64,000 nucleotides of DNA from Halomonas ramblicola. Its GTDB lineage: Bacteria > Pseudomonadota > Gammaproteobacteria > Pseudomonadales > Halomonadaceae. The stretch lies in the NCBI RefSeq assembly GCF_030409215.1, contig NZ_JAUFPL010000032.1, positions 584,249 through 648,248 of the forward strand, read 5' to 3'. This document shows, piece by piece, positions 1-9,979 of this stretch. The position numbers and the translations under genes were made by a program. Under the pieces are notes generated by a model. That model ran no database searches, was not told the DNA's origin, and saw nothing but the letters and a program-made list of their open reading frames with translations. Each line of letters opens with the position of its first letter. Positions within the stretch are counted from its first letter, which is position 1.

Positions 1-279
1 CTGGGCATCTCCGAGGAGAAGTGGAACGACTACGACGCCGACACCCAGGCGGCGATCCGCCAGGCGGCGGAGGAGGCCATGGCCTACCAGGTGGAGATTA
101 CCCGCGAGAGCACCGCGGAGGGCCTCGACTTCCTGCGCGAGCAGGGCATGGAGATCACCGAGCTCTCCGAGGAGGAGATCGCCGCCTTCCGTGAGGCGAC
201 CCGTCCGGCCTTCGACGAGTGGGCCGATAAGGTCGGTCCCGAGATCGTCGCGGCCTTCCAGGAGGCGATCGAGGATTGA
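1..279 (+). CDS. dctP: TRAP transporter substrate-binding protein DctP, C-terminal part (TRAP 1)
   Basis: The first 93 codons are open from the window edge and end in TGA at 277-279, so this is the last 92 residues of a protein that starts outside the window. The helical, acidic tail (QGMEITELSEEEIAAFREAT followed by a DEWADKVGP segment) is the usual C-terminus of DctP periplasmic solute receptors. It closely resembles the tail of the DctP at 5881-6960 (QLEERGMEITRLDDDQIAAF). The ligand-binding part is missing, so no substrate can be inferred. It is followed by a hairpin and then dctQ and dctM, the standard order. Function is confident at family level only. Confidence 0.9.
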   Translation: MGISEEKWNDYDADTQAAIRQAAEEAMAYQVEITRESTAEGLDFLREQGMEITELSEEEIAAFREATRPAFDEWADKVGPEIVAAFQEAIED

Positions 280-298
280 TCGCCCGATCCCGCGTGCC

Positions 299-328
299 GG
301 GCCCTGGCCGCTTTCGGGGCCAGGGCCC
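299..328 (+). terminator. Hairpin after dctP (TRAP 1)
   Basis: Perfect 11 bp inverted repeat GGGCCCTGGCC (299-309) / GGCCAGGGCCC (318-328) with an 8-nt loop and no T-tract. It lies between dctP and dctQ. It may be a partial terminator or an mRNA 3'-end stabiliser that keeps receptor levels above permease levels. Confidence 0.7.
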
Positions 329-363
329 TCGCCCCACCGGTTCCTCCCAAGGCTGGACCTGAC

Positions 364-855
364 ATGAAATTCCTGCTGCGAGAAGCCGAGAAGATCGTCT
401 GTGCGGTGCTCTTCCTGGGCATGACCCTGCTGGGCTTCGCCAATGTGGTGGTGCGCTACGGCACCAACTACTCCCTGGCGGCCACCGAGGAACTGCTGAC
501 CAACGGCTTCCTGGTCCTGACCATCTTCGGCGCCGCCATCGCCGCCCGCCGGGGCGAGCACCTGGCGGTCACCCTCGTCTACGATGCGCTGCCCGGCGTC
601 CTGCGCAAGCTGGTGTTCGTGGTCTCCGGGGCGCTGTCCATCGCGCTGCTGGCCCTGTCCGCCTACTTCTCCTGGGAGGTGCTGATGAACCAGTTGGACT
701 CCGGCATGCGCTCCTACGGGCTGGGCCTGCCGGCCTGGTACTACCACGTGGCGGTGCCGTTCGGCTTCGCGCTGATCATCGTCCGCTACCTGCAGCGCCT
801 GGTGGAGGAGGCCAGGAAGGGACCGGCCGCGGACCGGGGGATTCCCGATGTTTGA
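364..855 (+). CDS. dctQ: TRAP transporter small permease DctQ (TRAP 1)
   Basis: A 163-residue inner-membrane protein with four hydrophobic segments, the size and topology of DctQ. The family signature is visible as an aromatic/Glu segment (YSLAATEELLTNGFLVLTIF) followed by AARRGEHLAVTLVYDALP, which corresponds to the 'R-x-G-x-H-[IL]-x-V' stretch of small permeases. It starts at ATG 364, 84 bases after the dctP stop. Its end overlaps the dctM start (ATGTTTGA, 848-855), which indicates translational coupling. Confidence 0.93.
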   Translation: MKFLLREAEKIVCAVLFLGMTLLGFANVVVRYGTNYSLAATEELLTNGFLVLTIFGAAIAARRGEHLAVTLVYDALPGVLRKLVFVVSGALSIALLALSAYFSWEVLMNQLDSGMRSYGLGLPAWYYHVAVPFGFALIIVRYLQRLVEEARKGPAADRGIPDV

Positions 856-2200
856 TGCCCTCACCCAGCTCACCGCCGGCACCCAGATGATACTGGTGTT
901 CTTCCTGTTGATGCTGCTGCGCGTGCCGGTGGCCTTCTCGCTGGGGCTCTCCGCCGTCTATGCCATGTGGCACATGGGCTTCGGCCTGGACATGGCCGGC
1001 GACCTGATCGCCACCGGCATCACCAAGTTCTCGCTGCTGGCGATCCCCTTCTTCATCCTGGCGGGCACCCTGATGGGCTCGCTGGGCATCGCCGAGCGCA
1101 TGATCCGCTTCTTTCGCGTGCTGGTCGGCGGACTGCCGGGCGGCATGGGGGTGGTGGGTACCGTGGTCTGCCTGTTCTGGGGGGCGGTCAGCGGCTCGGG
1201 GCCCGCCTCGGTGGCGGCGATCGGCCCGATGATCATCAAGGGCATGGAGGAGGACGGCTATCGCCGCACCTACGCGGCGGGCCTGGTGTGTACCGGGGCG
1301 GCGCTGTCCATCGTGATTCCACCCTCCATCGGCCTGGTGATCTACGGGGTCATCGCCGAGACCTCCATCTCCAAGCTGTTCCTCGCCGCCATCCTGCCCG
1401 GCATCCTGATGGGCCTGATCATGGTGGTGACCCTGCCGCTGGGGCGGATCCCCCGCCACTCGGTGGGGGCGGCGAGCCTGGAGGATTCCCCCAGCCTGAG
1501 GGCCATGGGCCTGACGCCCTACCGGGAGCTTCCCTACCGCCGGCGGCTGTGGCGGACCTTCCGCGAGTCCTTCTGGGGCCTGATGACCCCGGTGGTGATC
1601 CTCGGCGGCATCTACTCCGGCATCTTCACGCCCACCGAGGCGGCGCTGGTGGCCACCGTCTACGCGCTCTGCGTCGGGGCCCTGGCCTACCGCACCCTGA
1701 GCGTGCCCAAGCTCTACGAGGCGCTCGGCGATGCCGCGGCCTCCTCGGCGGTGGTGATGCTGGTGGTGGCCTACGCCAGCCTGTTCGGCTGGGTGGTCAC
1801 CGTGGACGACCTGGTGGGCACCTACTCCGGCCTGCTGCTGGGGCTGAGCGACAACGAGTGGGTGATCCTGCTGGCGATCATGCTGATCCTGCTGGTGGTG
1901 GGGATGTTCATGGACGCCGTCACGGTGATGTTCATCTCGCTGCCGATCTTCCTGCCGGTGGTCCACCAGATGGGCTGGGACCCGGTGTGGTTCGGCGTGC
2001 TGATCATGGTGAACCTCTCCATCGGGCTGATCACCCCGCCGGTGGGTATCAACCTCTACGTGGCGGCCAACGTGACTCGGCTGTCCATCGAGCAGGTGGC
2101 CAGAGGGGCCCTGCCGTTCATGCTGGTCTGCCTGGTGGGCCTGGCCATCATCGCGGCCTTCCCCGCGCTGTCGCTGATGCTGGTGGACGCGCTGAACTGA
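848..2200 (+). CDS. dctM: TRAP transporter large permease DctM (TRAP 1)
   Basis: A 450-residue, roughly 12-helix membrane protein forming the ion-coupled translocation pore. Large-permease signatures are FWGAVSGSGPASVAAIGPM around residue 115 and VIPPSIGLVIYGVIAETS around residue 155, with the mirrored copy NLSIGLITPPVGINLYVAAN near the C-terminus. The cytoplasmic loop between the two halves (about residues 195-225) is longer than in the other DctM proteins here. It is translationally coupled to dctQ. The downstream SDR starts 22 bases later, so it is probably in the same operon. Confidence 0.95.
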   Translation: MFDALTQLTAGTQMILVFFLLMLLRVPVAFSLGLSAVYAMWHMGFGLDMAGDLIATGITKFSLLAIPFFILAGTLMGSLGIAERMIRFFRVLVGGLPGGMGVVGTVVCLFWGAVSGSGPASVAAIGPMIIKGMEEDGYRRTYAAGLVCTGAALSIVIPPSIGLVIYGVIAETSISKLFLAAILPGILMGLIMVVTLPLGRIPRHSVGAASLEDSPSLRAMGLTPYRELPYRRRLWRTFRESFWGLMTPVVILGGIYSGIFTPTEAALVATVYALCVGALAYRTLSVPKLYEALGDAAASSAVVMLVVAYASLFGWVVTVDDLVGTYSGLLLGLSDNEWVILLAIMLILLVVGMFMDAVTVMFISLPIFLPVVHQMGWDPVWFGVLIMVNLSIGLITPPVGINLYVAANVTRLSIEQVARGALPFMLVCLVGLAIIAAFPALSLMLVDALN

Positions 2201-2222
2201 TTCGACCGACGAGGACCCGGCA

Positions 2223-2984
2223 ATGACGACTTCGACCCCTATCGCCGTGGTGACCGGCGCCGCCCGCGGCATCGGCCTGGCGACGACTCACCTCTTCCTC
2301 GAACAGGGCTTCCGGGTGGTGATGGTCGACCGCGATGCTCCCGAGCTGGAGAAGGCGGCGGCCGCGCTGGCCGGCGCCGAACCGTTGGTGTGCGACGTCT
2401 CCGAGCCCGATCAGGTGGCGAGCATGGCCGAGGTGCTGACGCGACGCCACGGCCGGGTCGACGCCCTGGTCAACAACGCCGGGGTGGCCGATTTCCGTCC
2501 CCTGGCGGGTACCGACTTCGCCATCTGGCGGCGGGTCATGGCGACCAATCTCGACGGCGTCTTCCTCACCTCCCAGGCGCTGCTGCCGTTGCTCGAGGCG
2601 GCCCGCGGGGCGATTGTCAACATCGCCTCCATCTCCGGGCTGCGGGCCAGCACGCTGCGGGTCGCCTACGGTACCTCCAAGGCGGCGGTGATCCACCTGA
2701 CCCAGCAGCAGGCCGCCGAGCTCGGCGAGTACGGCATCCGTGCCAACTGCGTGGCGCCGGGTCCGGTGGATACCAAGCTGGCGCTGGCCGTGCACACCGC
2801 CGAGATCCGTGCCGCCTACCACGACGCCATCCCGCTGAACCGCTACGGCTCCGAGCGCGAGATCGCCGAGGTGATCGTCTTCCTGTGTTCCGACAAGGCC
2901 TCTTATGTGACCGGGCAGGTGATCGCCGCGGACGGCGGCTTCCAGTCGACCGGGGTCGGCCTGCCGGCCCTGCGGGCGCGATGA
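2223..2984 (+). CDS. SDR family NAD(P)-dependent oxidoreductase
   Basis: A 253-residue classical short-chain dehydrogenase. The cofactor motif TGAARGIG lies at residues 11-18, followed by VNNAG around 88, the catalytic Ser in NIASISG and the YGTSK (YxxxK) pair near 150. The C-terminus has the usual TGQVIAADGG. The Asp in VMVDRD after beta-2 suggests NAD(H) rather than NADP(H). As the last enzyme of the TRAP 1 operon it probably oxidises a hydroxyl of the imported sugar acid or reduces its product; the substrate is unknown. Its stop overlaps the next start (ATGA at 2981-2984). Confidence 0.9.
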   Translation: MTTSTPIAVVTGAARGIGLATTHLFLEQGFRVVMVDRDAPELEKAAAALAGAEPLVCDVSEPDQVASMAEVLTRRHGRVDALVNNAGVADFRPLAGTDFAIWRRVMATNLDGVFLTSQALLPLLEAARGAIVNIASISGLRASTLRVAYGTSKAAVIHLTQQQAAELGEYGIRANCVAPGPVDTKLALAVHTAEIRAAYHDAIPLNRYGSEREIAEVIVFLCSDKASYVTGQVIAADGGFQSTGVGLPALRAR

Positions 2985-3922
2985 TCGGCGTGCCTGCGGC
3001 TCGGGTGAACCCCTTGCGTACGCTCTCCCGGCGGCAGCAGGGGCTGCTGTTCACCGGTGGCGGGGCGTTGATCATGTCCCCGGATGCCCTGCTCATCAAG
3101 CTCGCCGCCCTGCCCGACGCCGAGATCCTGATGTGGCGGGGCTTCCTCTCGGCGCTGGGGTTCCTGCTGATCGCCGTGGTGCGTCACGGCCGCGGGACCC
3201 TGGGCGTCTACCGTCGCTGCGGCGGCACGGGCATCGCCGTGGCGCTGCTGTTCAGCCTGACCACCTGCGGCTTCGTGCTGGGCAACCAGTACACCAAGGC
3301 CGGCAACGTGCTGATGATCCTGGCCGCCTCGCCGCTGATCGCCGCGCTGCTCTCCCGGCTGATCCTGGGCGAGCGGTTGCCGCGGCGCACCTGGCTGGCC
3401 ATCGGCGCCTGCATGCTCGGCATCGGCATGATCGTGATCGACGATGCCGGCGTCGGTTCCTGGGTGGGCAACGGCTTCGCGCTGATGGCGGCCACTACCC
3501 TCGCCCTCAACTTCACCCTCTGCCGGCGGCGTCCCGGCGTGGACATGAGCCCGATGCTGGTGTTCAACGGCCTGATCGTGGGCAGTGGCGGGGCGCTGGT
3601 CCTGCTGCTCGGGGGCGGCGTGCCGTTCCCCGAGCTGGAGCGCTGGCTGCTGGTGGTGCTGCTCTGCCTGGTCATCGTGCCGGCGGGCGTGACCCTGCTG
3701 CAGCGTGGCCCCCTCTACCTGCCCGCCGCCGAGGTCGGCCTGCTGCTGCTCCTGGAGGTGGTGGTCGGCACCCTCTGGGCCTGGTGGATCCTCCACGAAC
3801 AACCCTCGCCGCTGGCCTTCGTGGGGGGTGGCCTGGTGCTGGGCACCCTGGTGGCGAAGGGCCTCTACGACCGGCGGCTGGAGCTGAGGCAGCGCCGCCT
3901 CGGTGCCGGGCTCGATCCCTGA
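2981..3922 (+). CDS. DMT superfamily (EamA) transporter
   Basis: A 313-residue protein with about ten hydrophobic segments in two EamA-like halves (for example WRGFLSALGFLLIAVV, and AEVGLLLLLEVVVGTLWAWW with EQPSPLAFVGGGLVL at the end, typical of the second half). The reading frame is open much further upstream, but the start at 2981 is chosen because ATGA couples it to the SDR stop and membrane-like sequence begins only there. Members export small metabolites, amino acids or drugs; none is indicated here. It converges on the TRAP 2 dctM with 13 bases between the stops and no clear terminator. Confidence 0.87.
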   Translation: MIGVPAARVNPLRTLSRRQQGLLFTGGGALIMSPDALLIKLAALPDAEILMWRGFLSALGFLLIAVVRHGRGTLGVYRRCGGTGIAVALLFSLTTCGFVLGNQYTKAGNVLMILAASPLIAALLSRLILGERLPRRTWLAIGACMLGIGMIVIDDAGVGSWVGNGFALMAATTLALNFTLCRRRPGVDMSPMLVFNGLIVGSGGALVLLLGGGVPFPELERWLLVVLLCLVIVPAGVTLLQRGPLYLPAAEVGLLLLLEVVVGTLWAWWILHEQPSPLAFVGGGLVLGTLVAKGLYDRRLELRQRRLGAGLDP

Positions 3923-3935
3923 AAGGCGCCGCGCC

Positions 3936-5219
3936 TCAGTTGCCCTGCACCCTGGTGAGGTCGGGCAGCCAGGTGACGATGCCCGGGAAGGCGACCAGGA
4001 TCACCAGGACCACCAGCAGGGCGCCGTAGTAGGGCAGCATGGCGCGGACCAGCTGCTGCATGGAGACCTTGCCCACGCCGCAGCCGACGTAGAGGCAGGT
4101 GCCCACCGGCGGCGTCAGCAGGCCGATGCCCAGCACGAAGGCCATCAGCACCCCGAAGTAGACCGGGTCGATGCCCACCGAGGTGACGATCGGCATGAGC
4201 ATCGGCGCCATGATCACCATGGCCGGGGTGAGGTCCATCACGAAGCCCACCAGCAGCAGCAGTCCGGCGACGATCAGCAGCAGCAGGAAGGGATCCTGGG
4301 TGATCGCCTGCACCTGGGAGACCAGCGTCTGGGGCACCATGTTGATGGTCAGGAACCAGGCGATCACCGTGGCGAACGCCAGCAGCAGCAGCACCATGCC
4401 GGTCAGCCGCGCGGTGCGGATCAACATGCCCCACAGCTCGCGGACGTGGAACTCGCGATAGACCACCAGCGAGATGAACAGCGAATAGAGCAGCGCCGCC
4501 ACGGCCGCCTCGGTGGCGGTGAAGACCCCGGCGATGATCCCGCCGACCACGATCACCGGCAGCACCAGCGCCAACCAGGCGGCCTTGAAGGCCTGCCACA
4601 GCACGTCGAGGCGAAACTTGCGGGTCTGCCCGGAGTGCTCGAGGCTGGCCATGATGAAGGTGGTGACCATCAGCGCGAAACCGATCAGGATGCCCGGCAC
4701 GATGCCGGCGATGAACAGGCGACTGATCGAGGTCTCGGTGACGATCCCGTAGAGGATCAACGGGATCGATGGCGGAATGATGATCCCGATCACCGACGAG
4801 ACGGTATTGATGGCGGTGGCATGAGGCGCGGTATAGCCCTGCTGCTTCATGGAGGGAATCATCATGGCGCCGGTGGCGGCGGTGTCCGCCACGGCGGAGC
4901 CGCTGATGCCGCCGAAGAACATCGAACCGGTGATCGCCACCTGGCCGAGGCCGCCGCGGATGAAGCCCACCAGCGCCCCGGCGAGGTCCATCAGGCGCCG
5001 GGCGATGCCGCCGGTACTCATCACCTCGCCGACCAGGATGAAGAAGGGGATGGCGAGCAGCGGGAAGCTGTTGACGCCGCGCACCGACTGCTCGACCAGG
5101 ATCGACAGCGGCACGCCGGATAGCAGCGCCATGACCAGGGCGGCGATGCCCAGGCCGAAGGCGATCGGCAGGCCGATGATGATGGAGGCGAAGAGGATGC
5201 CCAGGAAGATCCACAGCAT
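3936..5219 (-). CDS. dctM: TRAP transporter large permease DctM (TRAP 2)
   Basis: A 427-residue multi-spanning permease starting MLWIFLGILFASIIIGLPIA. It carries FFGGISGSAVADTAATGAMM at about residues 90-110, IIPPSIPLILYGIVTETS in the first half, and GIGLLTPPVGTCLYVGCGV in the second. It is the shorter DctM type, without the loop insertion seen at 848-2200. It is last in the reverse-strand order P-Q-M, 3 bases after dctQ. Confidence 0.95.
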   Translation of the reverse strand: MLWIFLGILFASIIIGLPIAFGLGIAALVMALLSGVPLSILVEQSVRGVNSFPLLAIPFFILVGEVMSTGGIARRLMDLAGALVGFIRGGLGQVAITGSMFFGGISGSAVADTAATGAMMIPSMKQQGYTAPHATAINTVSSVIGIIIPPSIPLILYGIVTETSISRLFIAGIVPGILIGFALMVTTFIMASLEHSGQTRKFRLDVLWQAFKAAWLALVLPVIVVGGIIAGVFTATEAAVAALLYSLFISLVVYREFHVRELWGMLIRTARLTGMVLLLLAFATVIAWFLTINMVPQTLVSQVQAITQDPFLLLLIVAGLLLLVGFVMDLTPAMVIMAPMLMPIVTSVGIDPVYFGVLMAFVLGIGLLTPPVGTCLYVGCGVGKVSMQQLVRAMLPYYGALLVVLVILVAFPGIVTWLPDLTRVQGN

Positions 5220-5222
5220 GGC

Positions 5223-5810
5223 TTAGTCTCCGCGGTCGGATGAAGAAGGGTCGGGGGAGCGGATCAGGCGCAGGCTCTGCGCGGCCCGCCACAGGGCCAC
5301 GGCACCGATGACGAGCGCACAGATCACCACCGAGGCGTTGATCAGGTTCCAGGGGACGTCGAGGATGGCGGTGCGCCCGGAGGCCTTGACCATGACGTTG
5401 CCGCCGCCCCAGATCATCACCGCCATCAGGCCGGCAATGATTAGATGTTGCAGCATGTAGAGCACATGGGCGCCGCGTGGGGGAAGCTTGCGCACCAGGA
5501 TATCCACCGCGATGTGTTCGTAGCGCAGGAAGGCCGCCGCGGCGCCGATGAAGATCATCCAGATGAACAGCATGCGGGCCAGTTCGTCGGCCCAGGGCAG
5601 CGAGTGATTGAGCAGCGAGCGGCCCACCACGTTGGCCGAGACCGAGACGATCAGGGCCAGCAGGATCACGCCGATCAGGCGCTCCATCCACAGGGTCAGG
5701 ACGCGGAACAGTGCGGGGCCCCGCCGCGCCTCGGGGTCGATCTCCAGCGGCCGCTGGTTGGGGTCGACCCGATACTCGGCGGGATCGGGCAGGGGGGATG
5801 ATTCGGTCAT
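5223..5810 (-). CDS. dctQ: TRAP transporter small permease DctQ (TRAP 2)
   Basis: A 195-residue four-helix membrane protein with a hydrophilic N-terminal extension of about 35 residues. The core has LPWADELARMLFIWMIFIGA and the FLRYEHIAVDILVRKLP stretch typical of small permeases. The start ATG at 5810 lies 70 bases from the dctP stop; most of that gap is the hairpin at 5829-5855. Confidence 0.93.
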   Translation of the reverse strand: MTESSPLPDPAEYRVDPNQRPLEIDPEARRGPALFRVLTLWMERLIGVILLALIVSVSANVVGRSLLNHSLPWADELARMLFIWMIFIGAAAAFLRYEHIAVDILVRKLPPRGAHVLYMLQHLIIAGLMAVMIWGGGNVMVKASGRTAILDVPWNLINASVVICALVIGAVALWRAAQSLRLIRSPDPSSSDRGD

Positions 5811-5828
5811 CGTACACTCCAGGGCAAT

Positions 5829-5855
5829 GACAGGGGGCCCTGCTGGCCCCCTGTC
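5829..5855 (-). terminator. Hairpin after dctP (TRAP 2)
   Basis: Perfect 11 bp arms GACAGGGGGCC (5829-5839) and GGCCCCCTGTC (5845-5855) with a 5-nt loop, in the dctP-dctQ gap on the transcribed reverse strand. No T-run follows, so readthrough into dctQM is expected. Confidence 0.7.
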
Positions 5856-5880
5856 TCATGCCGGTGGTGGCGGGCGTGGA

Positions 5881-6960
5881 TCAGTCGCTGGTGGTCTCTT
5901 CGACGATGGCCTGGATCTCCTCGATCAGGTCCTCGCCGATCTCGGGGGCCCACTCCTCGTAGACCGGCTGCACGGCCTCCTGGAAGGCGGCGATCTGGTC
6001 GTCATCGAGGCGGGTGATCTCCATGCCGCGCTCCTCGAGCTGCTTGCGCGACCAGTCGTCGTACTCGGTGGCGAGCTGGATCTCGTACTCGGCGGACTGA
6101 CGGGCGGCCTCCTGGACCAGCGCCTGGTACTCCTCGTGCAGGCCGTCCCAGGTGCTCTCGGACATCATCAGGATGAACGGCGTGTAGACGTGGCGCGTCT
6201 CGGTGCCGTAGTCCTGCACCTCATAGAAGTTGGAAGTCAGGATGGTACTCCAGGGGTTCTCCTGCCCGTCGACCACGCCCTGCTCCATGGCCGAGAACAA
6301 CTCACCGAAGGCCATGGGGGTGGGGTTGGCGCCAAGCGTCTCCCAGATCGACAGGTGGACGGGGTTCTCCATGGTACGGATCGTCAGCCCGCCGACGTCC
6401 ATGCCGGCCACGTCCTCCGGGGACTCCACCGGGCGCGCGCTGTTGGAGAGCTGCCGGTAGCCGTTCTCGGAGAAGGCCAGCGCCTTGATGCCGCTGCCGT
6501 CGAAGGCGTCGAGCATTTCCTGAGCCACGTCGCTCTGCATCACCTCCACCGCGGCCTCGCGGGTGGGGAACAGGAACGGCAGGTCGAAGACCGCCAGTTC
6601 CTCGACATAGCTGGTGGCCGGCGAGGTGGACGGATAGGTCATGTCCAGGGTGCCGGTCTGCAGCATCTCCATCATCTGGACGTCGTCGCCGATCTGGCTG
6701 TTGGGGAAGATGTCCACGGTCAGGCGACCGTCGCTGCGCTCCTCGAGGATCTCGGCGAAGTATTCGCTGGAGAGGTACTGCGGCGAGCTTTCCGCCAGGC
6801 CGATGCCCAGGCGGAAGTTATGGCTGCCGTGGTCGCCGACCTTGTCACCCTCGATGGCGGGCGGCTCGGAGAGGTCCGGGGTTTCCTGGGCCTGAACGAG
6901 GCCGGCGCCCAGGGTGGCGGCCCCGGCGAAGATAAGGGTGTTGCGCAAGAGTGTGCTCAT
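5881..6960 (-). CDS. dctP: TRAP transporter substrate-binding protein DctP (TRAP 2)
   Basis: A 359-residue periplasmic receptor. The start at 6960 (MSTLLRNTL) is chosen over an upstream one because AAAGGAG precedes it at good spacing and a Sec signal peptide follows, ending around AGLVQAQ-ET. The ligand-coordinating DctP core is present: LTIRTMENPVHLSIWETLGA, with the Arg that contacts substrate carboxylate, then NPTPMAFGELFSAMEQGVVD and GQENP. It diverges from nothing: upstream lies the non-coding stretch 6961-7215 with KGTATG repeats at 7039-7052. The neighbouring fuconate/pentonate operon, and the same motif upstream of it, suggest a deoxy-aldonate ligand. That is inference. Confidence 0.95.
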   Translation of the reverse strand: MSTLLRNTLIFAGAATLGAGLVQAQETPDLSEPPAIEGDKVGDHGSHNFRLGIGLAESSPQYLSSEYFAEILEERSDGRLTVDIFPNSQIGDDVQMMEMLQTGTLDMTYPSTSPATSYVEELAVFDLPFLFPTREAAVEVMQSDVAQEMLDAFDGSGIKALAFSENGYRQLSNSARPVESPEDVAGMDVGGLTIRTMENPVHLSIWETLGANPTPMAFGELFSAMEQGVVDGQENPWSTILTSNFYEVQDYGTETRHVYTPFILMMSESTWDGLHEEYQALVQEAARQSAEYEIQLATEYDDWSRKQLEERGMEITRLDDDQIAAFQEAVQPVYEEWAPEIGEDLIEEIQAIVEETTSD

Positions 6961-7038
6961 GGAGTTCTCCTTTCCGGTTCCCGGCGATGTCGCGGGGAGG
7001 CGTGTTGGCGTTGTTGTGCAGGAATCACTATGGCGGAG

Positions 7039-7061
7039 TGTATGCTTGTATGACAAGTTTG
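7039..7061 (+). promoter_or_regulatory. NanR-like operator upstream of TRAP 2 dctP
   Basis: TGTATG at 7039-7044 and TGTATG at 7047-7052 (8 bp period), then a degenerate AGTTTG at 7056-7061 (9 bp later). The second copy sits in the perfect palindrome CTTGTATGACAAG (7045-7057). On the reverse strand TTGTCA (7055-7050) could be a -35 element with CATAGT 18 bases on as -10. E. coli NanR binds GGTATA repeats at 9 and 8 bp periods; the match of period and core is what suggests this site. Confidence 0.5.
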
Positions 7062-7215
7062 CGAGGATGAAAAAACATCAACGCTCCCAGGCTTTTTCAT
7101 GACTCACTTGAGAAGAGGAGCCTCATGGAGGCGCACGCCCACCAGCGACTTCAAGCGCCGCCTGCTGGCCGAGGCGCTGCGCGGTCTGGCCGGGCGCTTC
7201 CGGCCGGCCCGAGCC

Positions 7216-8646
<1,431 letters not shown>

Positions 8647-8647
8647 C

Positions 8648-9949
8648 TCAGGCCTCCTCCTGCCAGGCGGCACCCTCAGGATAGCGGTGCCGGGTCAGGG
8701 ACTCGGGGTGCATGGTGATACTGTAGCCCGGCGCCTCGGGCACCCGGTAGCGGCCGCGCTCGATCACCACCGGGTCGACGAAGTGCTCGTGCAGGTGGTC
8801 GACGTACTCCAGCACCCGCCCCTCGAGGCTGCCGGAGACGGCGATGTAGTCGAACAGCGAGATATGCTGGGTGTACTCGCACAGCCCCACGCCGCCGCCG
8901 TGGGGGCAGATCGGCACGCCGAACTTGGCGGCCATCAGCGTCACCAGGATCACCTCGTTGAGCCCGCCCAGGCGGGCGGCGTCGAGCTGGCAGTAGTCGA
9001 TGGCGTCGGCCTGGAGGAACTGCTTGAACATCACCTTGTTGTGGCAGTGCTCGCCGGTCGCCACGCCGATCGGCGCGACGCGGTGGCGGATCTCGGCATG
9101 GCCGAGGATGTCGTCGGGGCTGGTGGGCTCCTCGATCCACAACGGGTCGAACTCGGCCAGCCGGCGCATCTTGCTTACCGTCTCGTCCACCTCCCAGACC
9201 TGGTTGGCGTCCATCATCAGCACGTTTTCCCGGCCGATCTCCTCGCGCAGCAGGGCGGCGCGGCGGGCGTCCTCGTCGAGGTTGCCGCCGATCTTCTGCT
9301 TGAAGTGGGTCCAGCCCTCGGCCAGGGCCTCCCGGGCCAGGCGGCGCACCTTGTCGTCACTGTAGCCGAGCCAGCCCGCCGAGGTGGTGTAGCCAGGATA
9401 GCCGTCGCGCTTCATCTCCGCCTCCCGGGCGGCCTTGCCCGCCTCCTGCCGGCGCAGCAGCGCGATGGCCTCCTCCGGGGTCAGGGCGTCGGTGACGAAG
9501 CGGAAGTCGAGGCAGCGCACCAGCTGCTCGGGGCTCATGTCCGCCAGCAGCTTCCACACCGGCTTGCCCTCGCGCTTGGCCCACAGGTCCCAGACGGCAT
9601 TGACGATGGCCGCGGTGGCCAGGTGGATGGCGCCCTTGTCGGGGCCGATCCAGCGCAGCTGGCTGTCGCCGGTGATCTCGCGCCAGAAGGCGCCCATGTT
9701 CTCGGTGATGGAGGCCAGGGTGCGCCCCTCGATCAAGGGGGCCAGCGAGCGCACCGCGGTGACCACGATCTCGTTGCCGCGGCCGATGGTGAAGGTGAGG
9801 CCATGGCCCTCGGCCCCGCCGTCGTCGACGTGCAGGATCACGTAGCTGGCGGAGTAGTCCGGGGCGGCGTTCATGGCGTCCGAGCCGTCCAGGGAGCGGG
9901 AGGTGGGGAAGCGGATATCCTGCACTTCGATATGGGTGATGGTAGTCAT
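8648..9949 (-). CDS. fucD: L-fuconate dehydratase (enolase superfamily)
   Basis: A 433-residue enolase-superfamily dehydratase whose length and opening (THIEVQDIRFPTSRSLDGSD) match L-fuconate dehydratase, the group that includes human ENOSF1. Catalytic elements in order are the KQK dyad in THFKQKIGGN, metal ligands in MMDANQVW, WIEEPTSPDD and ATGEHCHNK, and the acid/base His in CPHGGGVGLCEY. It converts L-fuconate, and often D-arabinonate or L-galactonate, to the 2-keto-3-deoxy acid. The next two steps are encoded in a different operon at 21355-22972. Confidence 0.9.
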   Translation of the reverse strand: MTTITHIEVQDIRFPTSRSLDGSDAMNAAPDYSASYVILHVDDGGAEGHGLTFTIGRGNEIVVTAVRSLAPLIEGRTLASITENMGAFWREITGDSQLRWIGPDKGAIHLATAAIVNAVWDLWAKREGKPVWKLLADMSPEQLVRCLDFRFVTDALTPEEAIALLRRQEAGKAAREAEMKRDGYPGYTTSAGWLGYSDDKVRRLAREALAEGWTHFKQKIGGNLDEDARRAALLREEIGRENVLMMDANQVWEVDETVSKMRRLAEFDPLWIEEPTSPDDILGHAEIRHRVAPIGVATGEHCHNKVMFKQFLQADAIDYCQLDAARLGGLNEVILVTLMAAKFGVPICPHGGGVGLCEYTQHISLFDYIAVSGSLEGRVLEYVDHLHEHFVDPVVIERGRYRVPEAPGYSITMHPESLTRHRYPEGAAWQEEA

Positions 9950-9979
9950 CGGTGGCTCCGAAGTGGGGAAGGGGGTGGT

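Noticed and set aside
776..2272. Long antisense open frame over dctM (498 codons), and similar ones at 8558-11269, 38669-41197 and 49633-52263
   Set aside because: They lie opposite or out of frame with well-supported genes, have His/Arg/Gly/Pro-rich low-complexity translations without domains, and are expected in DNA with strong G/C third positions.
2390..2980. N-terminal extension of the DMT transporter frame
   Set aside because: It overlaps the SDR out of frame and has Arg/Gly-rich nonsense translation. ATG 2981 overlapping the SDR stop is the natural start.
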